This document shows, in pieces, positions 23,771-36,905 of a stretch of 64,000 nucleotides of DNA. The stretch comes from Stichopus chloronotus (lineage: Eukaryota; Echinodermata; Holothuroidea; Aspidochirotida; Stichopodidae), in the NCBI GenBank assembly GCA_021234535.1, contig CM037835.1, forward strand, positions 3,968,001-4,032,000, written 5' to 3'. Each line of letters opens with the position of its first letter. The first letter of the stretch is position 1. The translations under genes and the position numbers were made by a program. The notes under the pieces were generated by a model. The model was not told where the DNA came from and did no database searches. It saw only the letters and a list, made by a program, of their open reading frames with translations.

Positions 23771-26763
23771 AAAGCGTGCACCATAAAAAGCCACCTCCTA
23801 TAAAGTTATTTTATATTAGTATTTGACCAAAGAGGTAACACCAAGCAACGGTTGAATTTTAAACAACCATCAGTTGCCTCGGAGTGTGTAACAGAAAAGT
23901 TTGGGATAAAATATCCCTACATTGTCTTTGAAATCGTCCTCTCCCTCTGCAGAAGTACTTTCATTCTTGCTGAAGCCCCCCCCCCCCCCTCCGCGAAAAC
24001 CGCTGCTGGGGTGTCCTCCCCCACTCTAGACTGCAATATCCGATATTTCAGATTATCGTCGTCCTAGCTGACAACTTTTGTCACACACTGAAAATAAATT
24101 ATTCCAAACAGCGTTAACTTAGTCGTATGAGACATTATTTTGAATTCAGCCAAAATGATATCACACACGACCGATTGAGGCTGTTTTGACTAATTTATTT
24201 TTAGAGTGAGAGGGTTGGTTGAGACACCATTCCCGCCTCACAGCACCCTCTTTCTGGGTCGCAACGGTCTTACCTGTGAGTACCACAACATGACATTTGT
24301 GGTCGTTTATCTCGAGAATAGCGAGTCCAGTTCAGCCAGTATTGGTGATAATAGGGTCGTTCAAGTGGATTAGGAAGACAGAATAGTAGATCGGTACATT
24401 TTCAGAACGTGATTTCGTGGTCCTATACAAACCTAGGCACAGTGGTATAACATGGTCGTTAAAATGTGAATTATAGCATATTTGAGCTTGTCATACACAC
24501 TCTAAGAAGAGCTTGGGAAACAGATTACCCAATTTGAGTACCTATACGCTCAGGGCCACAGCTATAGGGTCATATCGTTAGGAGTGTGAGGGTCCCAAAT
24601 TCCGACTCACTGGATGTTTTTTTCAACTGAGCAACGACGCCACAGTTTCGGACACTATGAATATTTTATCAGGAGGGACCCACAATTGTATAAAGGACGG
24701 AGGCAGTCAACACGAAAAGGGCACTATCAGGCTCGGAAGAAGGGAAAAATGTAAGAAAAAATAAGGGGGGGGGGGGGGGAGTAACGGCAATTCTTTCTAA
24801 GCGTCACCACTGGTTGAAAAAGGAATCCCGGGTCCACAATTTCACAATTAATGAGAAAAACATCATTGTATGGAAAATTGGTAATAATTTGGATTGCTCT
24901 TATCTAGAATATTTATGTTGTTGTAATTTCCAGAAAAGCTAATTCAACAGTTTTTACTCCTATAACGATAACATATTTTTCTCTTCTTGAAACATTTTCA
25001 CATAAAAGGTAAGCTAAGATGTAATCTAGTGCAACATTTGGCGTATTTTAAAGTCATAAAATGTACTAGACTGAGATGTAGAAAATTCCAACAGGTATTT
25101 CAGATTTTCCGACTATTGTTCTGACAATTTTTCTTCTCTTTTTTTTTTTTTTGGGGGGGGGGACACTCCCATAGCCCCGGTCACGACGATCCTGCGTAAG
25201 CTCCATTACAAACTGTTGGGTAAAAAAATTATCAAAGTTGGTAAAAAGTTTACTCTTCTTGGAGTAAACGTTCCCCAACAATTGGTACTTCTTAACCAAC
25301 TCGGGGCTGTTTTTCCCCGAACAGTTTTTAACGAGGCATATACGTACTCAACCTTTTCAGAGACAATGCATCCACACAACAATCCTTTCAAAATGTTTTG
25401 CCAGCATGACACCTGCTGTCCCTCTATGCAGCTCTTGATAGGAACACCGTATCGGGCATTTTGATGAATCTTCGATCAAAAATGGGGGAGGGGAACATTT
25501 ATGTTCCAGGCCAGCTCTAAAAGTGGGGACAAGTCACCCTATCCCCATGATCGGCGCCCTTGCACAACAATCTAAATTGGCAGGGGGGGGGGGGATTTAA
25601 TCCTAGAGTGAAAAGGCTATCTGTGTAAAGTTAGGATCCTTAATTCAAAGACTCTTGAACAACACTGACACTGAATGAGCTCTGAAATGACACTGACACT
25701 GAATACAATAAGCCATGATGATATCAATTCAGGACTTGACCTTGATCGACCTAGAGGTCAATGCACTTTAGTTCAGAGTTCAGAAAATTCACCTTTGTAA
25801 GAGACGATGGGTCCATAGTTAAGAATGCTTCCAATGTCCGGTGATTAGTCTAAATATGGTAAAAAACTTTTATTCAAATCAACTTGGCTTAATAAAAGTC
25901 ACAGCTATGTTTTAGATTTAACCAATGAACATTTCTTCTAGATTATTGATGGCAGAGGTGTACATGTAACTGAATGGTGACTGGGTGGGGGCAGAGCGGG
26001 ATGGGAGATAAAGCAGGGTGAGGGAGGGGGGGGGGGTGAAAAGACACGGGATGTTTGCTTAATTCTATCTCTAACAAAGGAACGTATACAATTATGTATG
26101 CTCATTAAGTCATGAAATGTGTACGTGCCTGTGTATTTTTCCTCTGCTCCCCTCCTACTCCCAACTAACATATATTCATTGATTATGATATATGTGTAGG
26201 GTTTTCTGATAACATGTCATTGAATTTTTAGCTTTCTTTTCATTGCACCATAACCAATTTAAGAGTTTCATCTCGATATTTTACAATCTGACATAGGCTA
26301 CATGTGTCTGGTTGCTGCAAATACATTAGTGGTATAAGCATAATTGCATCATCTGCCGTACTTTCAGAGAATTTTGTAATTTACGTTTTGATGTGAATAA
26401 AAAAAAGCCTTTGTTGTTGTCCCGTGTACGCCACGTTGAATAATTAATTAAGACATAACCATTTAAATACGAAAAGAACATGGAATTTCTCTTTCTCTGC
26501 AACATCTTCATCTCAAGTATGTCACAGTGCAAATAGCTATTTATGGACCTGCTCATATTCGTTTGTTGTTGTCTGTATATCGACCGCTTGTCAAAATGTA
26601 ACTTTTTAAGTGACTGTTAAACTCTGTGGATTGTTCCCGGAACGCAATCTTGCTGGCTAGCTCCTACACACACGATGGCGTCACTTCTCTGTACTTTGTC
26701 ATTGCCTTATATGGACCAAAGAAGGATGTTTCTCAGTCGTCCGTCGCTTTCTGTCCCTGTCCC

Positions 26764-27109
26764 CAGTGGCGGCGCCAGAATGTCAGACTTGGGGGGGGCA
26801 AACTGAGGGCAGAGGAAAATGTTGGGGGGGGCAAAGATTTTCGCGTGCATCGCGAAACCGAGCGCGAAGCGCGAGGCCCTGCGGGTGGGGTCCTAGGGGC
26901 CCGCCTTAGGGTCCCCTGGTGGGGTCCAGGGTCAAAGCCCCCGGAAGCTCTGAGGTTTTAGCATATCTCTGGGTGGAAAATTAAGTCCCAAGAGAGGTAT
27001 ATTATTTATTTTTATATTATTCATTTTTTCGGTTGACCGTACTCCAAGGTTCCCAGCTTTTTTCTTTGGGGGTACTATTTCACATTTACGCGGTGCCACC
27101 GAGTACACA

Positions 27110-27154
<45 letters not shown>

Positions 27155-27547
27155 GCTACATACACTTCCATTCCATTCCTATATTTAGGGAAACAACGAC
27201 ATTCCTATATGTAGGAAAACAACCACCTACCCTCCCTTTCCTAATGCTGGACGGTAAACATTCCAGAGAAAATTGGTCTGGCCAGGCTGACCCACTGTTG
27301 AAGTGCCTACGGGTATGATATGAAAACTGGCAGTCTGTGTAACATAAATTAGGCATTTATCAATCATGGTTCCCCAGAAGTTGTTCTTATTCAGTCCAAT
27401 GCCAATACATAGTTTTGTGATTAAATTAATTTTGGATGAGCACAAGATCTGATTGGGAAGGGTGAGAGCAACTGGGGGAGGGGGCAACTGGGGGGAAGGA
27501 AACAATCGGGGGAATCCCCCTCATGCCTCCCCGTAGCGTCGCCACTG
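26764..27547. mobile_element. Possible hAT-like non-autonomous DNA element (784 bp)
   Basis: The left end CAGTGGCGGCGCCAG and the inverted right end CAGTGGCGACGCTAC match at 12 of 15 positions. The flanking octamers CCTGTCCC and CCTGCCAC match at 6 of 8, as an old 8-bp target duplication would. The interior has a GC-rich CGAGCGCGAAGCGCGAG stretch and a (CA)n run but no transposase. Confidence 0.42.
27105..27150. repeat. (CA)n microsatellite
   Basis: About 23 near-perfect CA units, inside the possible hAT-like element. Confidence 0.95.
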
Positions 27548-28647
27548 CCTGCCACCCCCCCCCCAGCCCCCACGCTGTTCTCCAGTTGTGTACTGCGGGA
27601 CACTGGCACATTTTCAGTCTGCAACTTGTCACCTTATAGTGGAAAAGTAGGCCCAAGTTGCTTTTTATTAAATATAGCCTAAGCCTTATTGTAGCGCAAT
27701 AACACAATTCGTTCCACGGACATGTTTAATGATTCGATGATGAGCAATCTGTGCAGAAGAGAATTTTTTTATAATATCAGTGGATCACAGTATAACTTGC
27801 ACCAAAATTGTCACTGGTCCCTTCATTCGTCTCTCTTACATCCCTTTCAAAAATGCTCTCTTAGTACTGGTCGAGTAGCACCATGGAGCTATGGTAGCAC
27901 TACCGTGGGGAACTTAGGCTGGAGGCGGGCGGGTTCTGTACAGGTCGGTTAACCTTCCACGAAGATAAAGGGAAACGGAGCCTAACAAATGCTGAAACCT
28001 CTAGATTGCAAGTAAAGATATAAGCATGCTCAGCTCCTCAGTGAAGGAACTAAACACAGTACGTATGAAAGGAGCAATATGAAGCACGTGGGCGTCCCAA
28101 ATATATTTCAGGTAATACCAAGGACGGATATTGGAAATGGTACGTACGTAAACTGTGTTCCGCTGGTATGATCGCCCCAAATTTGCATAGCCAAAATGCT
28201 TCCTTGCCAAAGCTTTAAAGTGAATCAAGATAGTTGCGTTAGCAATTTTGTCAATATACACGTTTATTCTATGTTTTTGAGCAAAAAAACGAAGGTCCTA
28301 TTGTGCAACCAAACCAATTGATTATCGACGATTCTCTATACACTTATTCAATCTTATTTACTCTATGGGCGGAGCTATGTCGAAGTAGCCAGCTTTTTCG
28401 CATAATTAAAACGCTTCATTCACATTGTTGCTCTTATTGTATTCATCCGCCGGATCCAAAGTAACATTTTGTAAATATGAAATCACTCACAATATAACGT
28501 CGACACATGAGTTTTTACTTTACATATGGTGAAAAATTAATCGTTGATGGCATAATTTTCCTCGCAATATTAAAAATTTCGGAAATTACTCTCTTTTGGT
28601 ACATAGAATACCCTTGGCAAGGTCATGAACTTTTGCAATATACGACA

Positions 28648-28672
28648 ACAAGATGGCGGTAGAGATTTAGGC
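28648..28672 (+). promoter_or_regulatory. YY1-like AAGATGGCGG element, possible KMT2 first-exon region
   Basis: ACAAGATGGCGG is the classic YY1 core found just downstream of start sites of many animal housekeeping genes. A donor-like GTATGT follows at 28672. KMT2 exon 1 begins with an acceptor, so a 5' UTR exon must lie upstream, and the plus strand looks T-rich and intron-like from about 29 kb on. The link to KMT2 is inference. Confidence 0.25.
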
Positions 28673-29987
28673 GTATGTGATCAACCCCAAAATTTTCATG
28701 CCAAAATATCCTTGATGGTTGAAAGAAACGAAAAAAGAAAGCTGAGGTATTTTTCTTTAAGGTGTAAGTATATTGCTCAAAATATTATTGATAATTTCAG
28801 TGCAATATTGCAGAATATTCAGACGATTTTCTTCATTGGCATTTTAAAAGCTTAGGCCTGCGCAGTGTTCGACTGTGTTGTGTGTATGCCATATTAGTTA
28901 GTGCAAGGTTCAATTATCAAATTAGGAATTCGGTCTGTTGAAACAAAGCGGTAATGTTGTCAAAAATTTTGTCAAGTTTACTCGTTTTAAAATCAGAATA
29001 GCATCTTCAAGTAAGTAGGTGTACCATCTGACTCTCTTGGTGCTTAAACAGTATCTTCTCATGGATAAATGATGTATACGATTGTCCAATGGTTTAGCTG
29101 GCATTCCTTTTCGTCAGTAACGTGAAGGATACTCGGCCTAACAATATAGGCCTCGGTCTGTACTATTAGTGTTAGTAACGTTACTCAGTTACTGTTATAC
29201 TTGATGTAACCTGAAACAGTCGCCATCCTATGTTGTTATCCAGCATTACATAGGGCCTATCATATTGTTGTTGATCAATGTATCAAGGTGGAGATGTAAC
29301 TTTATTGAGCACACTTTCTGGATAATAGTGACTCAATTTTCTGTGTGAGGCTTTTCCCTCATGTGGACTAGGCTAAAAGGCCTAGGGCCTAAGTTTTAAT
29401 TTTAACAATCTGTGTGGAGAACTGCAACCTGCAGATGTATGACTAGGCCTAGTAGTACTAGTAGTCCCAAGGCTAAATAAAATTAGGTCTGACTTAGCCC
29501 TAAGGTTATGCCAATGCTTTTTTTTAAGTTTCCATAGGCCTAAGTTCGTAGTTCCTGCAAGATGCCGTGTGTAGCATAGCCATCGGGTAATGCCATGGCA
29601 TCAGCAAAGCTGTTTGTCTTAAGGTACAGTCATTGTCAGTAGACCTGCAGTTGAAAGATCATGTGTCAATTTTTTCAAGCACTGCAGAAAGTGAAAAATA
29701 TTGTTAAAGCTCCAAATAGTGAAGAACACACAGCCTCAGTCTTTCCTTGATTGTCAACAGTATTGTTTGCCAAGTCTGAAAAGCATTGTGATGTACTAAG
29801 AAGCTGCATTGTTCATGGGGCGAACATTCGCATATTATTGATGAGCATGTTTCCAAATGTGTAGCCTTTTCAGAAAGAGATGTGAACAAAGAGTTGTAGT
29901 TACTTCCGTACATGATGTTGTCAACCTTTTAAATGGTACATGCTGAGTCTCTCTGTGCCATGGATGCTTCCTCCTGTATTTTGTTAC

Positions 29988-30041
29988 ATAAACAGTGCAA
30001 TGGATTATGTGGTGATAAACAGTGCAATGGATTATGTGGTG
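29988..30041. repeat. 27-bp tandem duplication
   Basis: AAACAGTGCAATGGATTATG and the following bases occur twice in succession, perfectly. Confidence 0.9.
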
Positions 30042-33000
30042 ATAATATTTATGAATTTACTGGTACTTTTATGTAAAGTAGGTAAACTAGAAATTTGGAA
30101 TCAGTTCACCATTTGCAGGCTATGGTGAAAGAGATTGGTGTTTTTTCACAGCACTGTTGTTCAGATGCATGTAACTGACGTAAGTTTGGTTGAAGACTAG
30201 TAAACCTCATATCAGTCTTTGGCAAATATTTGGTTTTCATGTATGTAAACTGGCCAACTCATGGTTTCACTGTGAATCTCATGGTCATACGGTTAAAGTG
30301 ATCTCAGGGTAGGTCATAGTGAAAATCATTTTCCATGTAATTGATATGTCTCCTTACTTAAACTAAGGTTTCAGGTTATTGATGTATTTAAGCTCAATGT
30401 TGTAACTGAATGGCAGATGAGTTGTCAGAAAAGTGACTTATTAAGTGAGAACCTAGTTCTATGGGATTAAGAGGGTAAAGAAAATGATTGATCTTCCTGA
30501 AGTTCCTAGTTCAGGAAATACTTTCCATAATAATAAAAAAGCCTTTTAAAAATCTCCAGGTTGGGAATGTGATTTCCAGGTTTTCTTGCAAGAACCTCAA
30601 CATTAGCCATTGTTGAGGTTGGCAAATCTGCTTACCTGTAACCCATATGTCTGATAAGTCTGATGAATGTTGATCAAGGTTTTCATACGGAAGCTGAGGA
30701 GTGAGGACCTTAAAAAATCGCATCAGTTGATTATTTGATGGAACAGAACATGTTCAGTGGCAGTGATAGGATCTTTTTGCAATATCTATAAGTTGATAAT
30801 GCCAAAATATGGTAGGAAAGATGGATCCTAGCCACTATCATCTGGCAGTTTGGTACAGTCCAGTCGTAGAGATAATGAAATTTTAAATTTTAACTGCAGT
30901 ACATTAAAAATAGCAGCACTGCAGGTACCTTTAAGAGTGTCGTTTTCAAAATGCTATTGATTCTATCACATTACTTAAGTTTGAAAATTGTCGCAAAAGA
31001 ATTGTTTTGAAAAAGACACTGCATGTACCATAACAGTGCTTACAGTCTCTAACCAACATCCCTATTGTTTAAGTAATAATAGCAAACCCAGTGCATAGTG
31101 ACCATGATCCAGAAAGAAGATGATTACTTAGCAGCATGGTTTGGCGGGAGAGATGACACATGCAGGGCTTTAAATAAGTGGTAGCAAAAACCTCTCAGGC
31201 CCACTGTATTTGCCAAGATGCCGCATGAGAAATGCAGCTCACTGATGGCCCAGTAATTGGCCCTGTTTGTGTTGCCATCCATGAACTTGTAGATTGCAAA
31301 TGTAAGTTACATAGTGCCATCATTTTTCTGCCTCAGAGAGAAGCGGAGTAGGCTTCAATTTTTGTTTTTTGTAACATGTTTGAGGATCTCCACATGCAGT
31401 AAAATGTATCATTGGTACTTTCAAGTATGTTAGTGTCTTCTTCCAGGATTACTTTTGGTGTGCCCTTCTTGAAGGCTTGAAGCTTTTTTTGGACCCTGCC
31501 TATAGCATTTAAAGCCATTCGTTTCAAAGCCACATGCAGTCGTTGGTGTTCCTCAAAGCTTATGTGAAATGCATATAGAAAAGAGATTGCTTCAGTCAGA
31601 ATGCAGAGTGGAATCATGAATGACAATCCGTTGGAATTATGTTTCTATTTCTTTTTTGTAGATATGACTTTTCAAAGCTTGATGAAAATGCCAATATGAT
31701 GATGTGGAGTGTTTGCAAAGTGTCAGTATTTCTTTTGCTAGGCCTACATTGTCTTTTTTCAATTGCTTGCCATCTGGCTTACACATTGACAAATGGTATC
31801 ACTAGTTTTAAAGAAGAATATATGCTTACAAAATACTAAGGGTATAAGAAATGCTCAATTGTCCTTAAAATAAAGCTTAAAGTAGCAAAGGGTAACATAA
31901 GAGATATCATACAAGTCCCTCTCTTGATGCCCTAAATCTGCATACTTAGCCAATGTTTTTTTCATGATGCTGGTGTAAGACTGGCATTTGCCTGTAAAGT
32001 TGTCAGTATTTGATGGATGTTGATGAAAACTGTGGCTCTTTCCAACATGCTCAACTGATAAATTCAACCAATAACTCCAAAATGTCCATTGTCGTGTCCC
32101 ACCACCTTTAAGAACTTTGTCTTTTTAAACTGCCAGTTTGCATGGACATCTGAATGTCTTATAATGTTCTTGCCCCCAACAAACAGTGCTGCAATATAAT
32201 AATATTACCACATGCTGTTTGTAAGTCCCATGTGCTAAAATGTTCAGCAGCTATAGATTTTAGACACAAAATGCTGTTCCACCAGCAGATCCTTTGATAT
32301 CCTGTAAGGCAGTGCGGATCATCAGTTCCACAAGATGAATGCTATTAGGACGGGAGAATCATGAACTTCAGATTATACATGTTCATTGTCACATACAGTC
32401 TGATGATGTGCTCTTGTAACCAGTATTGGTATTGTATTCCAACATACTGTAATGTTTTTCTTTTGCATTGTGCAAAATGGTGTTAGTGGTAGCAGAAGCC
32501 TATTTAATTGAACTTGGAACTCTTTTACCACACTTGGAAGGAATCTAATGCTTGTGATAGGAGTACTGTACTATGACATGACTTAAGGCTAGTAACACTG
32601 GCACTGCAGTAGTTGTTTCATTATGAAATGTGCAGGAAGTAATGGAACTCACACCTATGGAAAGTCTATAATCTGCATACTAGTGCATGAATAAAGGGAT
32701 ACATATGTGATAATGCATGTGTTTATTCAGCAAAGGCTCTCACACTGTACCTGTTTCAAAACAAACAAGAACAAAGAATTTATGTAGCAATGACATTTAA
32801 TCCTGCCAATATCCATTTGAGCTATTTTCTACTGGTTTGGTTGCTTGCTGTTCTTGAATTAGTGTTTGCATTGCGTACCCGGCCGACGACGCCTGGACCC
32901 TGCTCTAAAATTATGACCCTGGGATCATGAACATCTTTTGTCTGTGTACCAAAATTCAGCTGAATGTGCAACTAAAAATCCTTCATTGTCATGTCCCTAG

Positions 33001-34149
33001 GTAAGATGCATGGTAATAATGAACCCATAGCCTGATAGAAGTTTTACTTTCGGCTGCTCGACGGACTATGGTCAGCGGGTTGAAGGGCTCACATTTTGGA
33101 CCCTGTGTAAACACTAACCAGCATCCTGCAAGGTGTTACTGATGTGTTTTCTTCTCAAAACTGCTGCAGTATTAGATAATGGCCAACTGCAAGCGCAGTT
33201 CTTAGGTATGTGATGACACTCCAGGCAAATGGACATACTTGCCCATTTCACCAATAAAAGTTAAGACAATAGTAGTCAGCTGATCAGTAAGCACTATCCA
33301 CATATGTGAAGTAACTATTCAAAGTGCAGTGGTGGCAAATGTGCATAGGCAGGTACAGTATGGATTACTTTTGCACAACAGTATCCTGCATTTCATTATA
33401 AGACTGAAGCATGATGAGTATGATAGAAAAGTTAGAGGTGCCATTAAACTATTTTGAGTATCACTGTATTGAAATGAAACCTTCCTCCTTATTTTCAAAT
33501 TGCAAAAATGAGCTTAATAGAAGGAAATTGTATAGTGGCACTATTTATTTGGACTTAAACAGAACATCAAGGATAAAATTAGACCAGACGGTTTGTCTGG
33601 ACTATACTGTAGGTGCACAGCAGTGTAGAACTGATGCAAATGTTAAATAGTTATTTGCGTTAAATGAGGGAAGTGCCTGATACCTATTAATGTTTATCGA
33701 ACATCAGCACTTTCACCAGGGAGATGGACCAAGTTGTCTTTGGGTACTTTCAATTTGAATATTTTATGCTAGGTACAGTAATTGCGGTTCTGGTTGTACA
33801 TTAATAACAAGCTTATAAAAAAGCTCACCAGTTACCACAGCATTTCCAAGAACAGAATGCCTAACCTGCTTAGTAAAAATTGAAATATTTGAACATATAT
33901 CCATACCAAATTTACTGTGAAGCGTATGGCAGTCTGTTTGTCATAACTCATGAACACATGACATTTGGTTTATTTCTTGGACACAGACTGCAGGCTGACA
34001 AGCAATTTTTGACTTGATGTACAGTATACATGTATACTCAGTTCATGCAATTGGTCGAGTGTACAAATCTGTTGCAATGTTGCATGCGTGGCATGGACAA
34101 CACATGGTAGATTAGCCTACCTCCTATAAAAGAAGGAAACTTGCATGGT

Positions 34150-34390
34150 CGTGGTTGTGTTTGTGTGCTTGTATTTCTGTGTCTATGTGCATGTTTGATA
34201 CTTAGCTTGGTCTCACAATATCTTGAGAAAAGTGATTCTGAGAGTTCTCATACTGTAATTGCTATGTAGATATCCTATATCAAGTAGAAAAGCCTTGTTT
34301 CTGGTGGAGATGAAAGGTTATCTGAAGTCCCTAAAGGTCAACAACTGAAAAGTTTGTTAACACAGTATATCAAGATACTTGAAACAACAT
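34150..34390 (+). repeat. AGGTCA-repeat family copy
   Basis: CTTGGTCTCACAATATCTTG, then GGTGGAGATGAAAGGTTATC and AAAGGTCAACA, in the family's usual order. It lies in the presumed KMT2 first intron, sense orientation. Confidence 0.5.
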
Positions 34391-34415
34391 AGCCTGCAAA
34401 TGTATGACATCACGT

Positions 34416-34451
34416 TGAAGTACCACATTGTTCTGAAGTACCACATTGTTT
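34416..34451. repeat. 18-bp tandem duplication
   Basis: TGAAGTACCACATTGTTC is repeated twice with one difference. Its GTACCACATTG core also occurs in the AGGTCA-repeat family. Confidence 0.85.
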
Positions 34452-36539
34452 TCGGTGTAGTTGTTACAGATTTAGTTCTCGGGTATACTGCAGAAGTTGA
34501 TAAGTTGTGTAATTTAGTGCTCTCAATGTTTAAACGAACAGTCGCTTAAAAGGAGCTCAATAGTCAATTCTGCTAAATGTTTATATAGATTTCCTGCATA
34601 ATCTTACTCAAAACTTCCAAGTTTCTTTCACCTCAATGTTAACCATTCATCTTTTCTTATCTGTCTACCTTTTAAAATGTGTAAAATGTGTGGTGGTAAA
34701 ATTGTTCCTATAGCTAGAGGATGAAGCTAATCCCCTAATTACTGTCTTGATTCTTGAACATATAACAGAAAGCACCATCAGTTTTTTAATGGATGCTATG
34801 GCCGCAGATTTCCCACAGAAACAAATTCTGTTTTCAACTCTTTGATCCACTAATTCTTTTCCGATTTCAAAGATACTGACGGGCATAAAATGCCATAGCA
34901 TGTTTGATGTAACAAAATATATCAGTGGGGGTTTTGCCAAGTCTCTTTGATGGTCGGTCTCACAGTAGAATGGTATAATGTGTCAGTTGAAAACATGGAA
35001 GTTTGATCAGAACAAAAATCATTGATATTGCTTCAAAACTGAAATATTCCATGAAGCATTGCACATGTCATGTAAAGCAAACAGTATTGCATTATTTGCA
35101 CACATTTTTGAAGTTGAAATGTCCCAAAAATTCTCGCGAAAAGAAACAGGTAAGATCATGTACTGCCCTCTCAAAATTGAAAGGAATGATGTACTGATGT
35201 AGTGGATGTGCAGTATTCTGAATAGCCTAACCACCTCAGTGACTCACATTTCCATAACAAACAACATTTTGTAAGTTTTGGAAAGTGTGATGCTGGAACA
35301 AAAGTAGTAAAATTCTTTTCGATAACTATGAGGCCTTTCCTAACAGTAACTTATTGTAGGTCTAGGCCTGTATGTATTGTTCTAAGCTTACTGTGCACTG
35401 TAGCATTAAAGGAGGCTGCTTCGGCTGAAAATATCTGCTTTCACTCAGAGAGGAACAGAATTGTTAAAAAATTAAATCTTCATTACTAGTAATAATAAAA
35501 ACACAAGACTTTGAATTATGACAAACCAACACAAACTCATAACTCCAGCCTTATGCAGTTGAGACCAATCTAAATCAAATATTTGCTCATAGCAACAGGA
35601 GGATGGATAAAGAATTCACAGGCACTCCTAAATGTTCTATTATACATGTCCTAATATTGTCCTTCCTCACTTCCCCCCCCCCCTCATTTGTCTGGCACTG
35701 ACCACTTAATTAGTTTAACCTATGATTGTTGCATATTGTCACTTGGATGTGGACTCGTCATTATTTTGTGAAAAAGAAAAAAAAAAATGCATACTTTTCA
35801 GGTTTGTTACAGAATGTGTCAGTTCTGAATCGATGACAGAACACTGTATAAAGTGGATATTTTCCTGATATTTGATGACAGTGTGTACATTAAAAAGTAC
35901 TCACTCTTCAAAATGCTGTGGTAAAGTAAACTTTTGTTGTGGTTAAGCCATTTTATTCAGCATTTCTATCAGTGTAGCAACTTTACTTACTCCCCAGGGT
36001 TGTTGAGTTGTATTGACATGCTATCCTGAAATTGTTCAGCTTGTAGAGCTATGGAATACAACAATGCTGTGTGGCAGAAGCAGCTAAGATCCACAACATG
36101 GACTTATTCAAATACCAGCCTACAAAAAAAAACCTGTCCACACAGTGTGGTAAATCAGTCACATTTTAGTGAAGTTTCTTGCCTGTCATACATACTGTAG
36201 TGAGACCATTACAATGCCCTGTTTCCCTCATCTCATGTTAAGTGTAAGGTTAAAAAGTAACTGCTTATGACTAAAAAGAAGTCATAGGGGCATTGAGTGT
36301 ATTACCTCATGAAAAATATCTGTTAGAAATGCAAAAATATTTCTATGGGGTTGCATTGGCTGCTGAAGTTACTTGCTACAAGGTTTGTATGGAAGTTCTC
36401 TGTTTAATTACGACACAAATCCAGTTAGGGGTCCATTGACTTAAGTAAAGGCGGGAATCTTTATGCACAAAACTTGCATTATCCATGCGTACCAGATGTG
36501 CCCCTTACTGTTCCTCCACCCTGTCCCTTTCCACTAACG

Positions 36540-36905
36540 CCATAGCAGGGGCCTACTCATATTTTGTGTGTAGGTGTACCACATTGAGTGCAAGATCCTT
36601 ATCATTCTGTAAAGGTCAAATTTCAGTTAAGGTTAACAGTGGTGAAATTGTGAACGTGATATCTTAGGAAGGGAAATTCGGACTGATTAGCATGTAGATG
36701 TACCACATTAACTATGAAAACCCTATTGTTTTTGGTGGGGTTTCACAGTTTACCTGGGGTCAACAGGGGTAAGAGAGTGAAAACTTTTGAATCAACTTTG
36801 GAATCATCTTGTCCTGTAAAACAGAAGATTGCACTGATTTCATATTTCCTGTGTATGTGTAGTGGTGTACTATGTTGAGTGCAAAATCCTGCTCTTGTAC
36901 TCCAT
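36540..36905 (+). repeat. AGGTCA-repeat family copy, about two to three units
   Basis: GTGTACCACATTGAGTGCAAG (36576), GATGTACCACATTAAC (36699) and GGTGTACTATGTTGAGTGC (36863), each followed by a drifted GGTCA or TTAACAG-GG block. Confidence 0.55.

Larger units (their letters stand above)
20656..26763. other. Intergenic stretch, repeats only
   Basis: Apart from the promoter and repeat entries given separately, I see no exon. Short frames (for example 21115-21411 and 22195-22476, plus) have no motif. G/C homopolymers occur near 22.96, 23.98, 24.77, 25.16, 25.59 and 26.03 kb. Confidence 0.45.

Noticed and set aside
28625..28855. 76-residue ORF over the ATGGCGG site
   Set aside because: No family match; the ATGGCGG is better explained as a YY1-type promoter element.
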